A stretch of DNA of 64,000 nucleotides from Flavobacterium lacisediminis (GTDB lineage: Bacteria; Bacteroidota; Bacteroidia; Flavobacteriales; Flavobacteriaceae), in NCBI RefSeq assembly GCF_025909975.1, contig NZ_JAPCIO010000003.1, positions 248,001 through 312,000 of the forward strand. The letters are read 5' to 3'. Positions 26,628-34,417 of the stretch are shown here, one piece after another. The position numbers and the translations under genes were made by a program. The notes under the pieces are model-generated. The model did not search any database, was not told the DNA's origin, and saw only the letters and a list, made by a program, of their open reading frames with translations. Within the stretch, counting starts at the first letter, position 1, and each line of letters begins with the position of its first letter.

Positions 26628-27491
26628 TTAAGAATTATTATTGTTATTATTTTCAATATGTTTTAACCAGAATTCTTTATTACCGCCATAACAATGATCT
26701 TCACGATACCAAGCATGGCAACCAAAAGGAAGTCCATTTAATTTACTATATAAGAAACAAGGCTCTCTGTCCCAACAAAAACCTAAAACTGATTCAACAG
26801 TTGGAGCAGTCAATATTTTATATTTTAAATTCAACTCCATGAATAAAACATCCTCATTCGCATTAAAATTAGCTATAAAATATTTCAAACTATTCTTTAG
26901 ACTAAAAAACTTAAATGGTATTTTAAACATTCCTATTAAAAATGCTTTATTCCCTAACTTTAGATTTGCTTGATTCTCTATTATTAGCTGTTTCACAGAC
27001 TTTAAAGGATACTTTTGGGTTGAAAAAACTTTAATTATTGAATCAATTTTACGCAATGAAAACCCTCCATTTCCAGGAAACCAAAATTTAGCTCCTAAAT
27101 TGGGATCGCCATGATAATCTTCAAACCATATTCCACCTATATAATCAAACCCTTTTTTTGCCCAATCTAACAATTCATCTCTAAAAACATAGCAATCTGT
27201 TTGATAAATGAGCATATATTTAAATTTTTCAAAAGTCTTGTAAAAATGATGACTTAACAACAGTCTATTATAACCATTTAAACTTTCAAAATAAAAATCA
27301 TCAAAAAAAACAAAATTTGTTATACTTGGAAATTTATTTTTATAATAATCAAGATTTATTTTTTTAGAACAAATGAAATGTATTGAATAATCAGAAAGCA
27401 ACTTAACACATTGTTCAACAGATTGAACTTCAAAAACATTTAATGCTTCTTTATAAATTGGAATAACAACACAAATTTCTTTTTTGTTCAT
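26628..27491 (-). CDS. DUF5672-type putative glycosyltransferase
   Basis: A 287-residue protein with no classical GT2 or GT4 motifs. It begins ICVVIPIYKEALNVFEVQSV and contains MLIYQTDCYVFRDELLDWAK with a possible D-x-Y-V-F metal site near residue 117. WFPGNGGFSLRKIDSII follows, then FCWDREPCFLYSK and a closing FGCHAWYRED. The YIGG, GNGGFSLRK and HAWY blocks are, from memory, the features of the DUF5672 family found in polysaccharide loci. It is flanked by GT2 genes, consistent with a transferase role. The activity has not been established from sequence. Confidence 0.7.
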   Translation of the reverse strand: MNKKEICVVIPIYKEALNVFEVQSVEQCVKLLSDYSIHFICSKKINLDYYKNKFPSITNFVFFDDFYFESLNGYNRLLLSHHFYKTFEKFKYMLIYQTDCYVFRDELLDWAKKGFDYIGGIWFEDYHGDPNLGAKFWFPGNGGFSLRKIDSIIKVFSTQKYPLKSVKQLIIENQANLKLGNKAFLIGMFKIPFKFFSLKNSLKYFIANFNANEDVLFMELNLKYKILTAPTVESVLGFCWDREPCFLYSKLNGLPFGCHAWYREDHCYGGNKEFWLKHIENNNNNNS

Positions 27492-27683
27492 CTTGATTTA
27501 ACACACTTAAATTGATTTTATTTTTAATTAAAATTTGATAAAATCAATATTTTTTTCTCCTATAGTTTTTTAAAAAACTTATTTATCAAAACTAGTTTAA
27601 ATATTTTATAAAAATTAATTAAACTCACTGACTTCATATAAAAAAGAAGTAAAACAAATTATTATAAAATCTTTTTTTAATCG

Positions 27684-28676
27684 TTAAGTAAATACTTTTT
27701 TTATTTTCTTAAGTATTCTTTTTTTTACATTATGACGGTTTAAATAAACATCATAAACTGTTAACATCATTAAATATCCTTTTAACTTTTTCCCAGACTG
27801 AATAAGCAACAACGCTTTTTCATAGATAATAAAATTACGTTTAATAAAATTATTTCTTTCTTTAATTTTATCATAATTTGAAATTTTTATTTTCTCCAAA
27901 TAATGCATCAAAACAAAACGTAATTTATATTCTATATTCATAAAAGTTATTCTATTTTCTGCTTGTATAGCTTTAGCAATTACACTAGTTTGATGATATC
28001 TAAAATTATTTAAAGAATCACTTATAAATGCAACTTTTTTGTTCACTATCAATTTAAAATAAAACATCCAATCACCACAATATCTAAATTCTCTACCTAT
28101 ATCAAAATGTTTATTTATGTCTACATCCTCTCTTCTAAAAACTACAGCACTTGCATTAGGAATTACATTTCTATAAATTAAGTATTTTTCAATAAATTCA
28201 TTACTATCTATAATAAAATCATTAAGAAATAACGATTTATCTAAATCATCAGTTTGTGTAATCCAACTTCCTGTAACTACACCTTTTTCATTTACTCTAT
28301 TTGATTGGCAATAAGCCAAAACTACTTGCGAATCCTTTTGAAAAGGTTTTACTAATTTTTCTAAGAAATAAATATCGCAATAATCGTCTGTTTCTGCAAT
28401 CCAAATTAACTCTCCTTTAGCTATTTTAATTCCCTTTACCCATTGCTCAAAAGTATTCCCTGTATTAACTTTATTAAAAACACATGAAGTAACTTTAATA
28501 TGCTCTTTATACTTGTTTAGCACTAATAAGCTATTATCAGTACTACAATCGTCCATTAAAATAACTTCGAAATTAGAATATGTTTGATTAAAAATACTTT
28601 CTAAGCGTTGTTCTAGGTATTTTTCATGATTGTAATTTGGAACAATTACAGTAACTAAAGGATTTTTTAATTCCAT
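27684..28676 (-). CDS. Glycosyltransferase family 2 (IAETDDY subgroup)
   Basis: A 330-residue GT-A enzyme. Motifs are VTVIVPNYNHEKYLEQRLES, VILMDDCSTDNSLLVL, NTGNTFEQWVKGIKIAKGEL and IWIAETDDYCDIYFLEK. The IAETDDY site and the CGDWMFYFKL region match the paralogue at 19654. It overlaps the upstream gene at 28667 by 10 bases. The carboxy terminus is strongly lysine-rich. Substrate unknown; it probably acts at the cytoplasmic face of the membrane. The 192-base gap below it holds only AT-rich sequence. Confidence 0.87.
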   Translation of the reverse strand: MELKNPLVTVIVPNYNHEKYLEQRLESIFNQTYSNFEVILMDDCSTDNSLLVLNKYKEHIKVTSCVFNKVNTGNTFEQWVKGIKIAKGELIWIAETDDYCDIYFLEKLVKPFQKDSQVVLAYCQSNRVNEKGVVTGSWITQTDDLDKSLFLNDFIIDSNEFIEKYLIYRNVIPNASAVVFRREDVDINKHFDIGREFRYCGDWMFYFKLIVNKKVAFISDSLNNFRYHQTSVIAKAIQAENRITFMNIEYKLRFVLMHYLEKIKISNYDKIKERNNFIKRNFIIYEKALLLIQSGKKLKGYLMMLTVYDVYLNRHNVKKRILKKIKKVFT

Positions 28677-29680
28677 AACCTTTTCTTAATTCTTTTAAAA
28701 ACAATTGCTATGAGTTGTTTAGATGTATATGCATCTATAGTTGAATTATTTATTATTGTAGCTTTGTCTCTCAATAAAGTAAAAAGAATTTCTTCTTCAA
28801 CGGCTTTACAGGTATTTAAAAGTGATAAATCTGAAGGAGATATTTCATTTTTAAACCTTTTTATAAAATTAGATATTCTTGTGTTTAATATTTTTGTCGT
28901 TAAAGGAAATTTTGACATAGCACTCACAATTAAAGCATGTGTTTGAGCTGTTTTCAAATTTCTGAAATACTCTGTTTTAGCGCTCCATATTCCAACTCCT
29001 TCTCTGTAGACCGCCATTTCTTCCTCTAAATACTTTAGTTTACCATGTTCTGACAATAGCATGTACATAAAATAATCGCCTATTGGAGTTAAAGAAAACT
29101 CAGGCGGAAACTCTTTAATTATGTTTCTAAAAACCACAGAAGGCGTGTGAATATAGTTTCCTAAACGCGCTAACGTTTCTTGTGATTCATAGTTTTCAGG
29201 AACTTTAGTTATAAAATCTTCAACAAACTCGCCATTGGGTTTCAAAATTTTAATTTTATGAAAACTTAAAACATAATCTGGATTAGCTTCTAAAAAATCA
29301 ACTTGTTTTTGGAGTTTGTAAGGATCTGTCCAGTAGTCGTCGCCTTCTAATAATGCAACGTATTTGGTTCCGCTATTAAAACAATGTTTGTATATCCGCA
29401 ATGCATTTTGAGTTCCTCCAACATTTATTTCATTCAAAAAAAGTTCAATTCTACTTGAGTACTTTTCTTTAAGTTTAATACAAATTTCACGAGTTTTGTC
29501 ATTTGATAAATCCTCTCCAATGTATAATTTATAATTAAAGTTGGTTTTTTGCATCATAACAGATTCTATTGCCTCTTCAATGTATAGTTCTTGATTATAA
29601 GTAACCATCCAAATTGATAAAAGAGGCGCTTTATTCCCAGACTGCATATCCAAATCCAGTTTTTCCAAATCCATTACCAT
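28667..29680 (-). CDS. Glycosyltransferase family 2
   Basis: A 337-residue GT-A enzyme. After a short leader it has LLSIWMVTYNQELYIEEAIE, IGEDLSNDKTREI, NVGGTQNALRIYKHCFNSGT and YVALLEGDDYWTDPYKLQKQ with the metal site. These features place it with GT2 enzymes of the LEGDDYW type common in Bacteroidota and streptococcal capsule loci. The ATG at 29678-29680 overlaps the beta-propeller gene by 50 bases; later ATG codons at residues 3 and 12 would shorten this. The extended overlap is unusual for the locus. Confidence 0.86.
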   Translation of the reverse strand: MVMDLEKLDLDMQSGNKAPLLSIWMVTYNQELYIEEAIESVMMQKTNFNYKLYIGEDLSNDKTREICIKLKEKYSSRIELFLNEINVGGTQNALRIYKHCFNSGTKYVALLEGDDYWTDPYKLQKQVDFLEANPDYVLSFHKIKILKPNGEFVEDFITKVPENYESQETLARLGNYIHTPSVVFRNIIKEFPPEFSLTPIGDYFMYMLLSEHGKLKYLEEEMAVYREGVGIWSAKTEYFRNLKTAQTHALIVSAMSKFPLTTKILNTRISNFIKRFKNEISPSDLSLLNTCKAVEEEILFTLLRDKATIINNSTIDAYTSKQLIAIVFKRIKKRLWN

Positions 29681-30554
29681 TGTACAACATTATTAAATTA
29701 TTGTCATTTTTAAAAACATACGGATAAGATATCATTTCAGAATCCCAACCTTCACTTGATATATCAATACCGGCCTTATCGTCCTTTCTAACCCAATCCT
29801 TTCCATTTAATGATTCAGCATAACCAATTTTATAACTGTTCGTGATGTTATTTCTATAATCCGATTTTTTTCTTTTTCCAAACCACATTTTGTATTTACC
29901 ATCTTCCTTAATTACTGCTGCGCTTACTAATCCGCCTTCATCATCATTTAATTCAATTGCAACTTTTCCTGTTTGATTCCAAGTAATACCGTCTAATGAT
30001 TCTGCATATTTTATGTTATAGACTGGTTCTGGTTTACCATCAAATCTCTCCCACTTAATACAGGACAAATACCACATTTTGAAAGTATCATCCTCCAAAG
30101 TAACAAAAGAAGTCCCAGAGAAATAAGGTTCAATAAAATTTACTGAAATTATTGGTCCTTCAGAAAGCTTTTTAAACACTTTACCACCATCATCACTAAT
30201 GGCTAATCCAACTGCATTTTGAAAAGGAACAGTTCCTCTTGTAGTCCAACCAATATAATAAAGGTATTTCTTATTTCCAACAGTTATAATTGATGATGGC
30301 ATTATTCCAGAGTCATCAAATGATCCTAAATTACCTAATTCAAATAATGGTGCGGTATGTTCATAAATAATTTTTTTAGGATTATTTTTTTCAACTTCTA
30401 TGTAAGAAACATTACTTCTACCTGATACATCTCTTGTAGAATAATACACTCTAATTCTGTCTTCCAACAAATCAACTACAGGCACTTGTGCATGGCTTTT
30501 ATTCCAATCAAATTGTCCATTAACATTATATATATTGCCTTTCTTAATCCACAT
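29631..30554 (-). CDS. Five-bladed beta-propeller glycosidase-like protein, cytoplasmic
   Basis: A 307-residue protein with repeated beta-blade motifs rather than a transferase fold. Visible elements are DWNKSHAQVPVVDLLEDRIR, VYYSTRD, GSFDDSGIMPSSII, KYLYYIGWTTRG, FKMWYLSCIKWERF, NIKYAESLDGITWNQ and KMWFGKRKKS, and the IGYAESLNGKDW blade recurs at the end. Such KMWY/YAESxDGxxW blades are found in the GH32/GH43/GH68/GH130-like furanosidase fold. There is no signal peptide, so it should be cytosolic. It may trim, transfer or phosphorolyse a glycan intermediate or bind a sugar without catalysis. Its place between NeuD-like and GT2 genes is unexpected. Confidence 0.68.
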   Translation of the reverse strand: MWIKKGNIYNVNGQFDWNKSHAQVPVVDLLEDRIRVYYSTRDVSGRSNVSYIEVEKNNPKKIIYEHTAPLFELGNLGSFDDSGIMPSSIITVGNKKYLYYIGWTTRGTVPFQNAVGLAISDDGGKVFKKLSEGPIISVNFIEPYFSGTSFVTLEDDTFKMWYLSCIKWERFDGKPEPVYNIKYAESLDGITWNQTGKVAIELNDDEGGLVSAAVIKEDGKYKMWFGKRKKSDYRNNITNSYKIGYAESLNGKDWVRKDDKAGIDISSEGWDSEMISYPYVFKNDNNLIMLYNGNGFGKTGFGYAVWE

Positions 30555-30555
30555 T

Positions 30556-31209
30556 TTATAACTCTTTTGTTGATTTTTCAGACTTAATTGCAGGATTTCC
30601 TTTATACAATCCCCAAGGCTCAGTATTTTTAATAATACTTGCAGCCATTGCTACAAATGTACCTTCAGCTAGAGTAATTCCATCCCTAATAGTGGCATTA
30701 ACGCCTAAAGTGCAATAATTTTCAACAACGCAATGTCCAGATAAAACAACATGTGAAGTAAACATTACATGGTTTTTTATAACAGAATGATGTCCAATAT
30801 GATTTCCACTCCACAAAATAACATTATTACCTATTGATGTAAAAGGTTGAATCGTGTTATTTTCTAAAATAAAACAATTATCACCAATAGCATTATCAAA
30901 GGTAGTCGCTTTACTACTTATATAACTTATGAGTTTATATCCTTTTTGTTTGATATCATTATATACTTTTTCACGCAATCTATTCATTTGCTGAGGAGAC
31001 ATTGGTGCAAAAAAATCATATTCTGATGGAGGATATATCTTTTCAACAGTTTCAAAAGATACTATTGGTAAATTTTTAAAATTCTTAGCTTCTGGGATAT
31101 ATTTTTCATTTACACAAAATGCTACTACTTCATGATCAGAATCATTTTCCAAATAATAATGTGCTAATTCTGCAAAATCCTGAATTCCGAAAATAATAAC
31201 TTTTGCCAT
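30556..31209 (-). CDS. NeuD/PglD-like acyltransferase
   Basis: A 217-residue protein with an amino-terminal Rossmann-like sugar-binding part (KVIIFGIQDFAELAHYYLEN) and a left-handed beta-helix from about residue 95. The helix carries AIGDNCFILENNTIQPFTSI, WSGNHIGHHSVI, SHVVLSGHCVVE and TLGVNATIRDGITL. The histidine pair in NHIGHHS is the usual catalytic site of NeuD and PglD. These enzymes acetylate sialic acid precursors or UDP-4-amino sugars with acetyl-CoA. Here it is next to an aminotransferase, WbqC and methyltransferase module, so acylation of an amino sugar is more likely than sialate modification. Confidence 0.78.
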   Translation of the reverse strand: MAKVIIFGIQDFAELAHYYLENDSDHEVVAFCVNEKYIPEAKNFKNLPIVSFETVEKIYPPSEYDFFAPMSPQQMNRLREKVYNDIKQKGYKLISYISSKATTFDNAIGDNCFILENNTIQPFTSIGNNVILWSGNHIGHHSVIKNHVMFTSHVVLSGHCVVENYCTLGVNATIRDGITLAEGTFVAMAASIIKNTEPWGLYKGNPAIKSEKSTKEL

Positions 31210-31214
31210 CTTGA

Positions 31215-31850
31215 TTATTTTTTTAAAACATAAACTGTATATTCATACAAGCCGTAATCATTTCTTATGATATAATTTCGTGATAAATTTTTACATAAAA
31301 AATCACTTAGCAAGTCATGAGATACATGAAACAAATCTTCTCTTTCCCAATCCACATTTTTTGACATCACATTAAATGCAATACCTTTTGAAGATTTTTC
31401 GTAAACTAATGTTAACAATTTTGTGAAATACTCCCACATTTGATCAAAAGTTAATTCTCGTTTTTCTGTAAAAACGCCGTTCATAACAATGTAGTCGAAA
31501 GTTGGTATGCTAGATTCATTTTCAAGAATATCGCTACAATAAAAATCGATATCAGGAAATTTATTTTGAGCTACATCAACAAATTTTTGAGAAATATCTA
31601 ATCCTGAATATTTAATATCTGAATACTGATTCTTATTTATATACTCTAATAAATGAGCTGTTCCACATCCAAAATCCAATAATTTAGAGGAGGTTAAATT
31701 TAGTTCATCAAACTTAATTATATCTAACATGACCTTGTATCTTGTGTCAACATCTTCTATCTTAGGCCAATCCACACCTAAATGTGTATCTCCATGTTTC
31801 GCTAAACATTCTTCGTAGTGAGAAATTATGTCGTTATAAGGTTTTTTCAT
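31215..31850 (-). CDS. Class I SAM-dependent methyltransferase
   Basis: A 211-residue protein. SAM-binding motif I is KLLDFGCGTAHLLEYI around residue 57-70, followed by YSGLDISQKFVDVAQNKFPD and DIDFYCSDILEN and the post-II YIVMNGVFTEKR. This is a small soluble Rossmann methyltransferase. It is 2 bases from WbqC and 5 bases from the NeuD-like gene, so it belongs to the same co-transcribed modification module. It may methylate a sugar or a nucleotide-linked amino sugar, for example as part of chain-end capping, though the acceptor is unknown. Confidence 0.82.
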   Translation of the reverse strand: MKKPYNDIISHYEECLAKHGDTHLGVDWPKIEDVDTRYKVMLDIIKFDELNLTSSKLLDFGCGTAHLLEYINKNQYSDIKYSGLDISQKFVDVAQNKFPDIDFYCSDILENESSIPTFDYIVMNGVFTEKRELTFDQMWEYFTKLLTLVYEKSSKGIAFNVMSKNVDWEREDLFHVSHDLLSDFLCKNLSRNYIIRNDYGLYEYTVYVLKK

Positions 31851-31852
31851 AA

Positions 31853-32551
31853 CTAAATTAATTCAAATTTATTCAATAACATTCTTGTATCTTCCAGTGA
31901 ATTAAACATAATTACATCAATAATTGATAACCATGGTTTAAACTCATTTTTAAATTGCTTATATATTATATTCTCAGATTTAATAAATTTTAAATCTATA
32001 TTCTTTACTTGAAAATTATCTTGTATATATAATTCAATCCCACCAATAGCATTAATATATTGATTTGCTCCTAATTGAATGCAAATATCAATAATTTTAT
32101 TCTCACCTCTTAAGTCATTATTCTTAACAATTTCAGATGACATTACTAACTTCGTGTTTAGGTTTAAATACTCACACAAGTTTTGTAAAGAATTCTGAAT
32201 ATACAGAGCTAAATTTAATTCATCAAAGCTAATTATTTTCTCTATAAGAGGATATACATCTTGATAAAAAGGTGCTTTTTTATAGGACAAACTAATGGTT
32301 TTTAAAAGATCTGTCTTCCATTTATCTAAATCAGAGATAAATATTTCATTGATTAGTTTATTCTGACTCACATTTTGAAGCGGTATACTAAACAAATAGG
32401 GTGTATTATTCACTAAAATAGTATTTCTATTAATCCAACCTTTTTTTATAAAATTTACATCATCGTAAATTACGAATACATCAGAATTCGCAATTAATTG
32501 AAAATACCCAATGTATGGAAAAAAGTAAGGCTGCATTATGGAAACTTTCAT
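31853..32551 (-). CDS. WbqC family protein
   Basis: A 232-residue protein of the WbqC family (PF08889). It starts VSIMQPYFFPYIGYFQLIAN and continues with DVFVIYDDVNFIKKGWINRN, which are the most conserved blocks of the family. The biochemical activity of WbqC proteins is not firmly known; they occur in O-antigen loci beside aminotransferases and methyltransferases, and a role in N-acylation of amino sugars has been considered. Its ATG overlaps the stop of the DegT aminotransferase by one base, tying the two steps together. Confidence 0.88.
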   Translation of the reverse strand: MKVSIMQPYFFPYIGYFQLIANSDVFVIYDDVNFIKKGWINRNTILVNNTPYLFSIPLQNVSQNKLINEIFISDLDKWKTDLLKTISLSYKKAPFYQDVYPLIEKIISFDELNLALYIQNSLQNLCEYLNLNTKLVMSSEIVKNNDLRGENKIIDICIQLGANQYINAIGGIELYIQDNFQVKNIDLKFIKSENIIYKQFKNEFKPWLSIIDVIMFNSLEDTRMLLNKFELI

Positions 32552-33624
32552 TACAAACCACTATTAATAGTTGAAACAATTCGTTTTAAATCATTTTCAT
32601 CTAATCCAACATACAAAGGCAAACAAAGTGTTCTTGCTGCAATACTTTCTGAAACAGGCATACTTGTATTTTCAATGTAATTAATGGTATTCAAAGAAGG
32701 ATAAAAATAACGTCTTGGAAAAATCTGTTCCGCATTCAAAGCCTTTTGCACTTGCAATAAGCTAGCTTCATCTTTAAAAACAACAGGGTAATAACTGTAG
32801 TTCCATTGCGTATTCGCTCTCATTTTCAAGGTTTGAATTTGGGACAAATCTAAATTTTCATTATAGAAATCTACAACTCTTTTACGCTCTGATAGTATAG
32901 TTTCCATGTGAGAGAAAACAGCTAATCCCATTGCCGCTTGGAGCTCTGAAATTTTACCATTAATTCCTAAACCATGAAACGCTAAGGGTCCGTCATGTCC
33001 AAAATTATGGCTGTAAAACAATTGGTGTTGCAAAGCTTTATCTTTTGCAAACAAAGCGCCACCTTCACCGGTATGGAACAATTTGGTTGCGTGAAAACTA
33101 CACGTACTTACATCGCCATATTCAAAAATAGATTTTCCATTACAGGTTACACCAAAGGCATGGGCTGCATCGTAGATTACTTTTAAATAGTGCTTTTGAG
33201 CAATTGCTTCTATAGCTTCCACATGGCATGGATTACCAAAAACATGTGTAGCTAAAATACAAGTCGTTTTATCAGTTATAGCGGCTTCAATTTTAGTTTC
33301 ATCTATAGTTAAGTATTCTGGATGAATATCTACAAAAACAGGCGTGCAATTTTCCCACACGATAGCTGCTGAAGTAGCTACATAACTAAAAGGTGTGGTT
33401 ATAATTTCACCTCCATTGCCAAGTAACTTTAAAGCAATTTGAATGGGAATAGTACCGTTATTGGTAACTAATATATGATCAACTGATAAGTAGTTTTTTA
33501 GTTTTTCCTCTAATTCTAATACCAATTCTCCGCGATTGGTTAACCATTGGTTTTTCCAGATGCGTTGCAATTGTTCTTGGTATTCTTCTATAGGAGGAAA
33601 AAAAGTTTTGGTTACGTTGATCAT
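32551..33624 (-). CDS. DegT/DnrJ/EryC1/StrS-family sugar aminotransferase
   Basis: A 357-residue PLP-dependent enzyme that aminates a nucleotide-linked ketosugar. It has WKNQWLTNRGELVLELEEKL at the start, ITTPFSYVATSAAIVWENC and FVDIHPEYLTID. DAAHAFGV (about 152-159) binds the pyridoxal ring, and CSFHATKLFHTGEGG has the Schiff-base Lys181. The length is normal. It heads the module of WbqC, methyltransferase and NeuD-like genes, which suggests a route to an N-acylated or otherwise modified amino-dideoxysugar. The 4-keto substrate would come from a dehydratase such as the CapD-like enzyme at 16844 or one elsewhere. Confidence 0.88.
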   Translation of the reverse strand: MINVTKTFFPPIEEYQEQLQRIWKNQWLTNRGELVLELEEKLKNYLSVDHILVTNNGTIPIQIALKLLGNGGEIITTPFSYVATSAAIVWENCTPVFVDIHPEYLTIDETKIEAAITDKTTCILATHVFGNPCHVEAIEAIAQKHYLKVIYDAAHAFGVTCNGKSIFEYGDVSTCSFHATKLFHTGEGGALFAKDKALQHQLFYSHNFGHDGPLAFHGLGINGKISELQAAMGLAVFSHMETILSERKRVVDFYNENLDLSQIQTLKMRANTQWNYSYYPVVFKDEASLLQVQKALNAEQIFPRRYFYPSLNTINYIENTSMPVSESIAARTLCLPLYVGLDENDLKRIVSTINSGL

Positions 33625-34406
33625 ATAGCAAAATCTATTTTGTAACTGTCAATAATTCCTCCTTTTTTTATGAACGCTAATTCTACTAACCATAAAACTT
33701 GTGGCTGGAACGGACGGTTTAAATCGGTAATTTCAAATAAAGAATACCCCTTTTTGTCCATGTAATCTACCATTTTTAACAAAGTATTATCAAATTCTTT
33801 GCAAAACATAGCGGCTTCAACTAAAAAAACCTCAGTTTTTCCCATCAAATCAGAAGCGCCCTCTAATACGTTAATATCTAGACCTTCTGCATCGATCTTA
33901 ACTAAATCAGGAAAAGGTAAAGTTGCATTTTTAGCCACTATTTCGTTTAATGTAACGATAGGAATTTCCACTTGTTTGAACCCTCCAGCTTTTGCTTCTT
34001 CTTCTGTATATCTAAAAGAACAACTATCATCTCGATTAACTATGGTAAACATAAATGATCCTGATTTGTCTCCTGCGCCAACTGCATTAAATGTAACTTT
34101 TGAATTGGAGTCTAAAATATCTTGTAAAGACGGTTTTAACCATTCTTGTGGCTCTATTAATGTATAATATGCCTCTGGAAAATACTTTAATGTTTCACGA
34201 GTCCAAGTCCCATGATTAGCTCCTACATCAATAATGTGTTTTGGAGTAAATCCCATCTGTTTAATATTGTCAAAAAAGATTTCTAAAAGTGAATTCTTTT
34301 CAAAAGCCTCTTTTGCATAAACTATTTGCTGCCCTCTTACATAACCCAACCTTTTGGCTATTGGATTAAAAAATTTAATTGCTATTTTTTTAATAATCTT
34401 TTTCAA
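33621..34406 (-). CDS. FkbM family methyltransferase (TTG start)
   Basis: A 261-residue SAM-dependent O-methyltransferase. It has HIIDVGANHGTWTRETLKYF (motif I, about residue 57) and YTLIEPQEWLKP, then FNAVGAGDKSGSFMFTIVNR, IPIVTLNEIV, DLVKIDAEGLDINVLEGAS and VFLVEAAMF. The KIDAEGLD-N-L-G block is diagnostic of the FkbM family. The apparent start is TTG at 34404-34406, 11 bases after the wzt stop, since no in-frame ATG lies nearby. It may methylate a terminal sugar, which would fit the Wzt carbohydrate-binding domain immediately upstream. Confidence 0.85.
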   Translation of the reverse strand: MKKIIKKIAIKFFNPIAKRLGYVRGQQIVYAKEAFEKNSLLEIFFDNIKQMGFTPKHIIDVGANHGTWTRETLKYFPEAYYTLIEPQEWLKPSLQDILDSNSKVTFNAVGAGDKSGSFMFTIVNRDDSCSFRYTEEEAKAGGFKQVEIPIVTLNEIVAKNATLPFPDLVKIDAEGLDINVLEGASDLMGKTEVFLVEAAMFCKEFDNTLLKMVDYMDKKGYSLFEITDLNRPFQPQVLWLVELAFIKKGGIIDSYKIDFAI

Positions 34407-34417
34407 CGTAATTTTCT

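Noticed and set aside
33799-34167. Plus-strand 122-codon open frame opposite the FkbM gene
   Set aside because: No recognisable motif and it lies opposite the conserved SAM-binding blocks.
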